Shown: piece by piece, positions 28,201 through 38,600 of the stretch
Layout of the letters: each line of letters begins with the position of its first letter
Position numbering within the stretch: position 1 is the first letter of the stretch
NCBI GenBank assembly: GCA_963082875.1
Contig: OY720099.1
Span: forward strand, 7,564,001-7,628,000
DNA length: 64,000 bases
Source of the DNA: Corella eumyota
Taxonomy: Eukaryota; Chordata; Ascidiacea; Phlebobranchia; Corellidae
Direction of reading: 5' to 3'
Notes under the pieces: model-generated
Seen by the model: only the letters and a program-made list of their open reading frames with translations
Told to the model about the DNA's origin: nothing
The model's database searches: none
Translations under genes and position numbers: made by a program

Positions 28201-31200
28201 TAGCCAATTAGCCCAATCTTATAATTTTAAATCTTTTAATTGTTTGTCACAGAGGCCAATATTGTTCATTTTCGACTGGAGGTTCCATCGACATCTTACA
28301 AGATGATCCATGCTCAGATAATGATTGTTTAAATGGTGCAGAATGCTTTATAGAACCCGGAACTTCTGAGTTTAAATGTCGGTGTATGCCAGGTTATACT
28401 GGAAGTAAATGCGAGAAGGTAAATTTTGTTTTTTTTAAGTGTTTAAAATTTGAAAACAAGGTTGAGATTTTTTATGTTTAAATTTTTCTGTTATGTAAAG
28501 TTAAAAAGTGTAGTTATTGTGGATTTTTAAGGTAACAGCAAAAAATTAATTTTTGTATTTTTTTAGCTGACAAGTATAAGTTTTCACAAGAACGGAAGTC
28601 ACATACAAATCCCGAACGGTTTTGGCGGAAGAAGAGACATCAACATCACAATGATGATCTCAACAAACGAGGTATAAGACGTCATAAATAAAAAAACGTG
28701 ACGTCATCAAAACTAATATTTTTTCCTTAGTTTAAATAAACCCATCTAGTTCAGCTTTTTTATTAATGACGTCATAATTAACAGTTGAACGGAATCGTGT
28801 TGTACAATTATGACGTCACAAACGAGAGAGGCAGTGAGCACTTCTCGATCGAAGTATTCTCGGGGCACATCAGACTTAGTTACGACTTAGGGAGATTCCC
28901 GGGGGCAACAATATACAGTCAGAGTCCAATTAACGACGGTCACTTACACAAGGTAAATTTTTAATTTTTTTTAAAATTAAAAAAATCTGTGATGCCAAAA
29001 AAATATTAAAATTGACCTTTTTTCTTTTTTTCAAGGTCGAAATCTTGGTTCGGGGTCAACAAGTTTCTTTAAAGGTCGACAACCACGAACCTAAGGTTGA
29101 AAACAATGGGGTTGACGTTCACAGGGACGTGACTTTATCCCCGTTATTTATTGGGGGAATCACCGCTAGTGCTTTGGCGTCAGCAAGACGAATGTGGCAT
29201 ATTCGAAATACGACAAGTTTCAAAGGTTAAACAAATTTTTTTTAGATAACTTTAAATTTCTAAAATAACTTAATAAGGTTAATTTTTTTATTAAATAAAA
29301 AAATTAAATTCATAAAATTTATTGGTATTTTAATCCCAAAAAATTCTAACAAAGTTTTAACACTAAAAAAAAAACGAAAAAGGAAAAAATGTCTAGTGAC
29401 GTTCAAGTTACGCGATTAAAATTATAAATAAAAAACTCATATAACCTTATATGGTATAAACAAAAAAAATTTACCAATAAACTATAACCTTTTCCGGTTT
29501 TATGCTTAGCAATTTCTTGTTACGAAATTTTATTTGAAATTTTTTATGACTTATAAATACGTATTGAAATTAGTTTTAAAACGTTTTGGTGATATTTTGA
29601 GCTTATTTTAACTTCTTCCGTTCAAGGTATTACAGTTTCCGGTTTAGGAAATTTATCACATCAAAATCAACTTTTTATTGATTAATTTACCTCGATGTAA
29701 AAAACATTCTAAAAAAATTTAAAATCAAGAAAATAAAAAATAAGTTTTTAATTTCTTTATTTTTTTTTTTTAATTTATAAATTTTGTGTTTTAGGTTGTG
29801 TAAATGCTCTTTATCTTAACAACCTCAATGAAACAAACTTCGTAAACGCCCTTCCGGGTGCTGATGACGTCATTTCTGACGTCAGACCAGGTTGCGTCCG
29901 TGACGGTGCTATGACGTCATGTTCAGCGGAAAGATGTAGTAACGGGGAATGCGTTTACTTGGGAAGCAGAGGAATAACGTGTCGATGTAACGAAGGATAT
30001 ACAGGTATAGGAAATTTTTTATTGTGTTTTTTGTTTTACTTTATCATAAAGCAAAAAGATTGACTTTACATCTTTTGACAGCGTAATCTATATTAACCTT
30101 ACCCTGTCTGAGATGCCATTGATCACAAGTTTAATAACTTACCTATAAATACCGGATTTGATGTCCATGCAATTTTATACTTAAAATCGTTATGTGAACA
30201 TTAATACATGTGGCATGTTTTAAATTATAAATTTGATTTTGTCAATTTTTCCTGTCGCATTAATGTATTATTTATTGTATTATTCTATTACTTTCATTGG
30301 TGTACGAAAAAACGAAATAAAAAAAAATAATAATTCATAGAATCAATAAAAATACGTATACATTATTATGTAGTAGCTGGCCGAAACCAGGACCGTATCT
30401 AATACAAGCATTTTTTAATTGTTGTGTTTTGTTTACAGGCGAGACTTGCGATCAGTTGATAGCCAACCAGTCGCCATGCCAACGGGATCCATGCCAACAT
30501 GGAAGTTGCGTCGCAGAGGGAACGACTTACCGTTGCGAATGTAATACAGGTAGGTTCTAAATATTTTTTTATAATTGTCGTAAAATGGTCGTACCTATTA
30601 TCTTATATTTGCCCACGCACAACAAATGACAGTTTATCTTATATTTTACCACAAAGGACATACATATCTGTTCACTAAGCTCAGTTATATATAGATTACA
30701 ATTTTATATCTTTTTAGGTTATTATATCAATTTTGGTTGGTTTGTATTAAGTAAGTTGTCCCAAATAATATTCAAATACGGTTAAAACTTTAAAACTGAA
30801 AAAGTTTTTAAAATGCAAAATCAGATTTAAATATATCAGATTTTGTCTATAATTAAATATATGCAGGAAATGTATCATAAAAAATTACACGAATATCATA
30901 AGATATGAAACAAGTTTACCTTTAGAAACTTGTCATTACTTTGATATTGGACTTTTGACTTTTTATTGGAATTTGGAATTTTCGGTTTCCAAAAATTTAC
31001 TTTCATGCTTGACACGAGACATATCCATGTGACTGTGACGTCACTTCCATCAAATTCATACAATTTTTTATTTTAAATACCTAAGTGCCTAAATTTAAAA
31101 TAAAAAGTTTTGATTAATATATAAGGCATATAATAATAAAATTACATATTGCTTTTTAAAAATTCACACATAAAGAAATACAATAAAACAAAAACTTTAC

Positions 31201-32263
31201 AATGTTTTTTTTAAATAAATTTAAAAAAATATAACAACACAAAAAAATAATATTAGTTTTAAATTTTAATTAATTTTTAATAATATTTTTTTTAGGTTTC
31301 AGTGGCCGATATTGCGACAAGCGTGACTTCTGCGCAGGAGTAAATTGTGGGCGTGGAAAATGTATTCCTACCACTAGAGGGTACCATTGTAAATGTAAAA
31401 AACATTACTCGGGAGGCCATTGCAAAACTCGTAAGTCAAAATTTAAATAGTTGTTTAACTAAATTTAAATTTTTTTGACTAAAAAAAAATCAGAAAAAAA
31501 AAATAATTTTCTGATTTTTTAAAAATCCTACGTTTGGAATTTTTGCTAAAATTCCTTATACGTGTTTTGTGTTATCTGTTGATATAAATTTGGGTAAGTT
31601 CCATGCTATTAAGGCTGTTGCGCAAATTCACGAGCTTATTATTAATTTATTGAAAGCTATTTTTATTTATATAAGTCCTTCATTTCATGTTTTTGGCAAT
31701 ATTTTTTTATTTATATTTACTAAAAATTTCGTGACAATATATTTTAATTAAATCTAATTTAATTAAATAAAAACAGTCTATTTCTAATGCCTGTTTAATA
31801 TAATTATGTAACTATTCATATTTTTAAATTAAAATTATATTTGTTCTAATAAGGAAAAAATAATTAATTTAAAAATTGTTTAATTAAAAAAAGTAATTGA
31901 TTTCCCTATTAAGGTATTCGACAATGTCCCGGCACTCGTCGAAAACAATACATTCAAGTCAGTCGCGTTACAAGTCTTACCCGGCGCTCGGTCGTCGGGT
32001 CATCTCGTCCCAGTAACTCCGGTGTCGTAATTTGCCGGAGCAAGCGCAAGTTTACCAACCTTATATGCGAGGGAACGTGCCCGGACCGAAGTCCGCGACG
32101 CAGAAGAGTCGTTTTTGGCCAATCCGACGCCGCGTCCGCAACCTGCTGTAAACCACTTCGAACTCAAACAAAAAGAATAAGAATGCTTTGCGATGACGGA
32201 AGCACTACGTCACAGACGATGCAAAAAGTTAAAAAGTGCGGCTGTCAGTCGTGCGCGTCCTGA
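12896..32263 (+). CDS. slit: Slit, secreted axon-guidance ligand (5' end missing)
   Basis: Slit binds Robo receptors and repels axons and migrating cells. I read 31 exons: 12896-13042, 13131-13294, 14945-15083, 15187-15258, 15846-15917, 16166-16237, 16388-16459, 17721-17792, 18044-18207, 20822-20969, 21084-21230, 22030-22101, 22293-22436, 22611-22843, 23379-23523, 24031-24174, 25087-25158, 25767-25930, 26838-26954, 27055-27154, 27471-27608, 27756-27866, 27960-28106, 28253-28418, 28567-28671, 28785-28952, 29036-29225, 29795-30004, 30439-30549, 31296-31430, 31914-32263. All join in frame at AG/GT borders, giving about 1,429 residues and a TGA at 32261-32263. Domain order is the end of LRR domain 1, LRR domains 2-4, EGF1-6, laminin G, EGF7-9 and a C-terminal cystine knot, which is the full Slit plan with nine EGFs as in vertebrates. 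Roughly 100-150 N-terminal residues (signal peptide, LRRNT1, first LRRs) are not recognised; they must lie further upstream or before the window. Confidence 0.96.
14180..14204. repeat. (TA)n microsatellite in a Slit intron
   Basis: An uninterrupted run of about eleven TA dinucleotides lies in the intron between the exons at 13131 and 14945. Confidence 0.9.
14945..18207 (+). other. slit: Slit LRR domain 2 (Robo-binding domain)
   Basis: The LRRNT ([14 protein letters not shown]) is in exon 14945-15083. It is followed by five 72-bp exons, each one LRR and each split two bases into a codon near the end of the repeat. The LRRCT ([16 protein letters not shown]) is in exon 18044-18207. In characterised Slits the second LRR domain makes the main Robo contact. 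The motifs [18 protein letters not shown] and DLSNNQI are typical of this domain. The intron after it (18208-20821) is long and has no recognised element. Confidence 0.94.
20822..25930 (+). other. slit: Slit LRR domains 3 and 4
   Basis: Domain 3 starts with an LRRNT ([14 protein letters not shown]) at 20822. Its LRRs lie in exons 21084-21230, 22030-22101 and 22293-22436. Exon 22611-22843 holds both its LRRCT ([14 protein letters not shown]) and the start of LRRNT4 (CPEGCTCEG), so no intron separates the two modules at that point. Domain 4 continues at 23379-23523, 24031-24174 and 25087-25158 and ends with an LRRCT ([16 protein letters not shown]) at 25767-25930. Confidence 0.93.
26838..28418 (+). 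other. slit: Slit EGF-like repeats 1-6
   Basis: Six cysteine-patterned EGF modules lie in exons 26838, 27055, 27471, 27756, 27960 and 28253. They start with [16 protein letters not shown] and finish with [13 protein letters not shown]. In other animals Slit is cut near EGF5-EGF6. The corresponding linker here (around exon 28253, [14 protein letters not shown]) is present, but I see no clear conserved cleavage motif. Confidence 0.92.
28567..30004 (+). other. slit: Slit laminin G (ALPS) domain and start of EGF7
   Basis: Exons 28567-28671, 28785-28952 and 29036-29225 and the first part of 29795-30004 encode a laminin-G fold. Motifs include the N-terminal strand [22 protein letters not shown] in the middle and LFIGGI near the end. 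Exon 29795-30004 runs on into EGF7 ([18 protein letters not shown]). Confidence 0.9.
30439..32263 (+). other. slit: Slit EGF8-9 and C-terminal cystine knot
   Basis: EGF8 ([15 protein letters not shown]) is in exon 30439-30549 and EGF9 ([17 protein letters not shown]) in exon 31296-31430. The last exon, 31914-32263, encodes the basic CTCK domain, including [16 protein letters not shown], a CC pair and the terminal [10 protein letters not shown] followed by TGA. Confidence 0.93.
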
Positions 32264-32870
32264 GGATCAATATTCACCCTTTGCTTGGACTAAATGTATT
32301 CATTCGCGATTATATAAGAGTGGTGTTATTGCGCGCTTTGGCACTTATATTTTTTGCGCATGCGCGTTCCGAACGAAATAACAAGAGATTTTGTGCGAAA
32401 TGTTTTATGTGTTCAATTAAATTTTTTGCTTTATTTTTGTGTAAAAGTTTTGTTTTTGTCTAAATGAGCAATTTATTATTTGTTGTTATTTGTATAAATA
32501 TCTTTGTATAGCTTACTATGTCAACTGTAGCTTTTATATTATGGGGTTTTAGAAGTTTTTTTACTCTTCAAAACAGCATTTTCCTTATAAACTTTTTATG
32601 TTTTTAGTTGACGTATTTGTATGTTAAACGTGTTATCTGTTTACGCCTAATTTAAATACAAGTTTAAAGCCTTTGCACAAGTAATATCACAATTTTAGAG
32701 AAACTTAGAAAATAACAATACCTCACTTTATAAAGTAGCTTTTAAATGGACTCTTAAACAATTTTGAACAAAAATAATAGTTGACTTTGCCATTTCTTGT
32801 TTTTATTTTTTATTTTCCACATTTTTTTTATATTTTACTTAACGTTGCCTTGTACATTTTCTAATGAAAT

Positions 32871-32876
32871 AATAAA
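32871..32876 (+). terminator. slit: Putative polyadenylation signal of Slit
   Basis: An AATAAA hexamer lies about 610 bp after the Slit stop codon, within an A+T-rich 3' region. It is the clearest canonical signal before the next gene. Confidence 0.5.
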
Positions 32877-34420
32877 ATTGTATGAACTGTTATAATATCT
32901 TGTGTTATATTTAGAGGGGAAAAAACATTTATAAGGTATCGCAATCAAACCCCAAAAAAATTATAATTACAATATTGTTACCAAAATATCTGCTATAAGA
33001 AACAAAATACGAATTTTGTACAAGTTTAAGTTAATAAAACGTAAAAATATAATACAATACAAATATAATAATACTAAGCCATAGTGCATTAGTATCACAA
33101 ATTTAAAAACAAGTTTATATGGCAAACATTTAAGTCAAACTGTTCAATTTAAGGAAACAATAAAGTAGACCAACAGTGTCACGTGACTAGCCTAATCACA
33201 CTGCCCCAAGAAAGGACGAAGTAAGAAGTAGTTTAATTAAGGTATGCATCGCAAAAGGCGCGCCAGGCAACCCTCACTAGAACGTTATAAATAAACGTTA
33301 CAAAACGTTACACTGTTTCAAACTTGGTAAAGAAAAGTAACTTTACTGGTAAACTTCCCACGCAATTTTATAATCTTTATAGATCATTGCATTTCGTAAA
33401 AACGTTATTATAGAAAAAATACCGTATTAAATAAGAGGGAATAAAATATTAAAAAAACGTCTTTATTTATTTTTAATATTATAAAAAATTCCATAGATAA
33501 ATGTTCCTTAAACCTAAAAATTTCGATAGACCAAAATGTCTATTTTTAATTTCCTAACAGACGGCTCATATATTTAACATTTAACATAAGACTAATTAAA
33601 ACAAATCATGATGTTAATCAAACATAAAAAAGATAGTTAAGCATATAATCGTGAATTGAGGCGAAAAAAATTTAAATTTAAATACTAATTGACTAGACAT
33701 AAAGTTAAGTTTTAAAATACCAAACTATGAATATTCAAAAATTAATTGATGCGACAAAATTTTTTTGTTGAAATTAAATTAAAACACATTTCACAGCTTT
33801 AGGAATAGCATACAAAATAGCAAAAAAACACGTTTTTTGAAAGTTTGAAAACATTTTTTAAATTCTAATCACGTTTTTCTACCATAAGCGTAAACCTCAT
33901 AAGGTCAACACTTTCCGTTACGTTCCATTTCAACAATTATGGGCATTTTTGTACAATAACATTTCAATTAGTATTTACGCTCCCGCTTAGCGTTTCACGT
34001 TTAATACAATTCAGTTAACTTGTCAGCCACGATTTAAAATATTTACGGGGGCGTTTATTTAAATCAATACGACGTGGTATTAGTAACAAAAAACTGAGAG
34101 AAACAGCTTATAGGACCTACATTCACTGCACGCTAAATTCACATTCGCAATTTCTGGTATTTTTCTTTTTCGCTACGTATTGTTATGACTAAAAAAAATT
34201 TCGGCTGAAGATTTTAAAAGGATCTAAAAGTCGAATCATTTTATTAACTTAAAAGTTTCTGTGCCATACAGACCAGAACTTTATAAGCCAAGGCAATATG
34301 CAAAAAAAATAAACAAAAAAAAGGATAACGTTAATAGCAAAATCTCTATAAAGGGTTTAAAAGCAAGTTTTTATATAATTATTTTTTAAAAAGATGAGGG
34401 CAAAATAATAATTTGGCCGC

Positions 34421-34432
34421 TTTACTTTGCAG
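34421..34432 (+). other. Candidate 3' splice acceptor before the orphan gene
   Basis: TTTACTTTGCAG is a good acceptor, 52 bp before the ATG of the next gene, and no 5' exon is visible. It could close an intron in the 5' UTR. Because many Ciona mRNAs receive a spliced leader, it could also be a trans-splice site. The sequence cannot tell these apart. Confidence 0.45.
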
Positions 34433-34483
34433 ATATCTACATAAAATCAAACTAACTTATATTAATAATTGAAATATATCAGA

Positions 34484-35113
34484 ATGTTTCATCAAACCAA
34501 AGCAACAAATCATTTTGACCAAGACAAACCAAAGTTTTCAATCAGATACAAAGACAACAAGAAGAAAATTTGGAAAGCAATTTCAGAAAACTTAGCTATA
34601 AGCATCGGAAGATCGTTTACGTGGTACGTTCAAGATGATTACTACCGAAACAGAACAAGATTTTACACTTATATAGACGGCCAGCGGTATTTTCTCGGTG
34701 TCAAAGACAATAAAATAGCAATGCTTGAAGAAGATTTATGTCTTGAAGACAATTTTATTAAATCGAAAACTACAAAGTCTGACTTTGCAGATGTGAATTC
34801 TAACGAACAGTCATTTATGTCTCAAAAACATGACGACTTAACCACTAAGAAAAGTGAACAAGAATCGTTAATTTGTGATTATGATTATGTAAATATTACT
34901 TTAAACTCCCCAACCCATAAAACCCAACCATCTAAAGTTCAAACCTCTACAACTATATGGTTAGAAGATGAACAGTTATTTAAAAGTAGTATTGGGAAAT
35001 CTGATACTGGAAAAGAAATGTACTTAGGAGTTGGAAAAAAGAAGGCTGTTTTGGTGGAACGTAAAGATGCGAAAAAATGGGTTGTTTTTCAGCATCCCGA
35101 TCATCAAGAATAA
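34484..35113 (+). CDS. Unrecognised intronless protein, possibly beta-trefoil-like
   Basis: A single open frame of 209 codons starts at ATG 34484 (MFHQTKATNHF) and ends at TAA 35111-35113. I do not recognise the family. No signal peptide or membrane segment is visible, and the composition is Lys-, Asp- and Ser-rich. Two stretches resemble each other: RYFLGVKDNKIAMLEE near residues 67-82 and MYLGVGKKKAVLVERKD near residues 178-194. They are separated by a low-complexity polar linker of about 80 residues. The pattern Y-L-G-V followed by basic residues and hydrophobic beta-strand alternation resembles repeats of beta-trefoil proteins such as fascin or the IL-1/FGF folds; this is a guess from shape only. 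A splice acceptor 52 bp upstream and an AATAAA 318 bp downstream suggest a real transcript. It is convergent with the Neuralized gene. Confidence 0.6.
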   Translation: MFHQTKATNHFDQDKPKFSIRYKDNKKKIWKAISENLAISIGRSFTWYVQDDYYRNRTRFYTYIDGQRYFLGVKDNKIAMLEEDLCLEDNFIKSKTTKSDFADVNSNEQSFMSQKHDDLTTKKSEQESLICDYDYVNITLNSPTHKTQPSKVQTSTTIWLEDEQLFKSSIGKSDTGKEMYLGVGKKKAVLVERKDAKKWVVFQHPDHQE

Positions 35114-35430
35114 AAAACTTTTTTTAATAATTGTCTTATGCACTAAAATGATAAAACCCCTAATTTATATAGAAGTTTCTTTTTTTTGTCTTTATTTATT
35201 TTTTGTTTTAATCATATAAAATATGGTTAACTTAATTTATTTTTCTTCTATTTTTTCCACTGACGTCATATTTTATTTCTTTGTTCGTTTAACGATTTTT
35301 TATTCTTACTTGTGGCACAATATAAATATAATGTACAAAAATTATATACAATTCATAGTAATGCAAGATTTAGAGAAAAAGAATTAAGAAAGTAAAACAT
35401 GCAACAATAATATGAAACTATTACTTTTTT

Positions 35431-35436
35431 AATAAA
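35431..35436 (+). terminator. Putative polyadenylation signal of the orphan gene
   Basis: AATAAA on the plus strand lies 318 bp after the TAA at 35111-35113 and before the convergent gene. Confidence 0.45.
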
Positions 35437-35597
35437 AGTTTCTGATTGCAAAGAAATAAAGATTAAGTAAGTCGTTTGCAAAGCACCATTAAAAAAACAT
35501 ATCTAAACAGTCATTAATTAAATACAAGTTCTAGAGTTTTTTTCTAATAACACTTTTCAATTCAAATTTAAAACAAAATGCAACTAAAAATGGTAAT

Positions 35598-35603
35598 TTT
35601 ATT
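35598..35603 (-). terminator. Putative polyadenylation signal of Neuralized
   Basis: TTTATT on the plus strand reads AATAAA on the minus strand, 68 bp beyond the Neuralized stop codon. Confidence 0.6.
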
Positions 35604-35670
35604 CACAAAAAAAAAGAGAAAAAATTCCAAGACAATAGCAATAAAAAATAATTAAGCATTTAGTACAGAA

Positions 35671-38600
35671 TTAGGCATAAATTCTTAGAATATCTTTGAT
35701 CGGTTTTCTGCACACCGGACATTTCGGAAATCTTTGTTTGTGAATTTTTGTGGCACAGGTTTCACACAGGCATTTGTGTCCGCAATCATACAACGCCATG
35801 TTAGGCTCCATATCAAAACAAATCACACATTCTGTTACTTGTAAAGAGATTTCATTAACGCTAGAAATACTTGGTCTTATAACCGAAGTAGAAGGTTCAT
35901 TTGGGTCTGAAACATTGGTTACCTCAACTATTGGTGGTTGTTCGATTCGACTAGATAAGAAAACTGCTAAACTTTGCCTGTCTCCTGATGGCTCGATGTT
36001 ATTTTCTGGCTCAGGAGTTTGGTATTCATCTCCACTCGTGTCAGGATTTTCGATTTCGATTTCTGCATCTTCTAACTGCATTCCAGCATTCTCAATATTA
36101 TTTTCAGCATTTTCTATTTCGATTTCAGCATTTTCAAATTCGAAATCACTATTTTCCACATAATTTCCAGCATTTTCATTCGCAGAGTTTGATCTTGATC
36201 TTAACAAGGATCTTGCAATTCCGGTAGAAACTCCGAAAAGAATTCCTCCAGCAATCGCCCCTAAAATCCCCCGTGACGAGGAACCCTGATCTTCTGAATT
36301 TGGTTCGTCAATTACCTCCATGTTATCACTCTCAGAAGAAGAGGAGGAGGAAGAACTGGAATCCTGTTGGTGCAACACTCCTCTTCTCATAAAGTTTTGA
36401 TCGTCGCTTGAATCTGTGTCCTCCAAACTGAGATCCTGGATGTTGTGAACAGGGGCAACATCAACCTCCTCCCGAATTTCATAGTTGTTAAAGACATGTT
36501 GACTTAAAATCAAGTCGGCAGATTCATAATGCCATCGAGGATTAGGATTTTCAGATACAGTACCTTATGATTTAACACAATTTTTTTAATATTTAACTTA
36601 AGTTATATATAGGGACAAAATACAAATTTAAAGTGCTATATTGGAGGGTTTTGCAATATTGTAAGTGATCTATATAGCGCGTTAGTATGGCTGATACTGA
36701 ATCATAAAATGCCTTTAAAACCTCTAAAAAATGTTTGTGGCAATTTTTCAAAAATACTGAAATATGTTCAATACCAAAAACCAGGTTACCATATTTTTTG
36801 TGTTACGTAGAAAGTACTTAGTTGCATAGTGAATGTATACAAGCTAAGCTAGTACTTTCTACGTCATCACAAACAAGATTTACCTTTTTTAATTTTTTTA
36901 ATAACTTTTTTTTTAAAAGTTGTATAACTTAAAAAGTAAGTAAAATTATTTGAAGTTAAAACCTTTTTTGTATTCAGTGACACCAACTTTATCAAGTTTT
37001 TAGTAAAAAGAAATCGCCAATGTAGGTCTTTAAGATTGTTAAAAATGCAAAAATTAAAATATTTAAAATTGTGTTTAAAATTGACTTACAACCAACTGAT
37101 AAAACGCTGTTAATATTTCCACAAAGATCAACAATCAGCCACAAAGGCCGGGAAGTGTCGACAAAAAACAAACTTATTTCGTTTCCATCTTGAAGTTTCC
37201 GTGTTACATTTCCATCAAATCCCATAGAGATGGAAAAATATTCTCCCTCGTTTGGAAATTTCAACATCTTTCGAATTTGAAAATTTTAGTATTAAAAAAA
37301 TATTGAGTTTAATTACCGCTGCTAATATGCCGACAATATGCCGGCAGCGTGGTCTAGTAGTCAGTTGCTATATTACATGACGTCATAGGTTTGATCCCCA
37401 CTGCTTTCATGCTGTAGCCCTTAAGTTAGGCTCTATAAACGGTATAAACTTCTGCCAAGCCAAAACCTAATGAGCAGCATAATTACCGGGCAATTATATT
37501 TTATAATATCCCAAACTGCTAAAGACCACTCAAGACTGGGTCAGGGTAACTAATGATACTCTATGTTTAGATCGTGAAAAAAATAACGATGAAATTATAA
37601 AAAAAATAAAATAGCAGGTTAAAAACAGACAATGCCAACAGATTAACTATACATTTAACTGGCAAAAGCACCTTAGGCTAAGGTAGTAGAGCTACTCTAT
37701 AAATAGGTTATATGTATGTACAAAAAATTATTTAGTGAAAAATTCTTAATAATAATTAAAGCTAATAGATTTGTTTTTTTTTAACATATATATAACTCCA
37801 AGTAATCTTAATTTTTTAACACATATATGCCAAAAATTTAGACCAATACTATTCATTTAAACAGCCAAAAAATTAAAAATTTTTTTTATTTTTGTTAGTT
37901 TTTTATTTTACCTTGTTTATTATCCAGTACTCAGACCTGTCAATTAAATCTTCAGAATCTTCTGGAAACTCTTCAGGGGTCAACGAACTTGGATTAACTG
38001 AAGTAACCCCAACTCCAAGGTCATGGCCCCCATCACAATAGTTCTTAGATTGAACACGAAGATACCAAGTATCACCAGGCGTTAAAGGAAGATCTGGATT
38101 TTTTTTTAATAAAAAAAATTGAGGTGTACTAAATATGTTATAGATCAGAATAATGAATAAAATGATTGTTTTATTAAAAGTAAAATAGTAGTCACCTAAA
38201 TATGTTTGTTTTGATAATAAATAAATTTTACAACTTTCACTTTGAAAATGTAGTCACAACGAATAAAGAATTTAAAAAAATAAAATAACAGTCAAAAAAT
38301 CTTATTTGTAAACTGTAAAAAATAATAAAACTAAAACTAACAATTAAAACTAACAAAACACAAATATAACATTAAATAAAGAATTACCAGTGAAGCCAAT
38401 TGAACTAGGGTGTAGAACAGTATATGAGAATATTTTTCTGGTAACTTGTTTGAAACAGGTAAACTTATCATTGGATATATCCACTGCACTACCACATACA
38501 GCACTGAATTTAATTTCCGCTATTTCTTCAGTCATTGGAATCGAAAAAGCTTCGCGTACAGATAGTTGTGGTGCTTCTGAAAATAATAAAAAAATAAATG

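Larger units (their letters stand above)
32264..34483. other. Slit 3' UTR and intergenic DNA
   Basis: The proximal part is presumably the Slit 3' UTR, up to about 32,900. The rest is A+T-rich and shows no domain-bearing frame, SINE or other repeat that I can identify. A strong pyrimidine-rich acceptor lies at its end (34,421-34,432). Confidence 0.6.
35114..35670. other. Convergent 3' region between the orphan gene and Neuralized
   Basis: This is A+T-rich DNA with poly(A) signals facing each other from both strands (plus at 35431, minus at 35598) and one TGACGTCA near 35,262. No further gene or repeat is seen. Confidence 0.6.

Noticed and set aside
13043-31913. Possible intronic mir-218 in Slit, as in vertebrate SLIT2/3
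   Set aside because: I looked for the mature miRNA core (TTGTGCTTGATCTAACC) and its complement in the introns and saw neither.
32193-32463. Two frames overlapping the end of Slit
   Set aside because: They are out-of-frame shadows of the cystine-knot exon running into the 3' UTR.
35750-36227. Plus-strand frames opposite the last Neuralized exon
   Set aside because: They are antisense shadows produced by the acidic repeat and serine tract of Neuralized.
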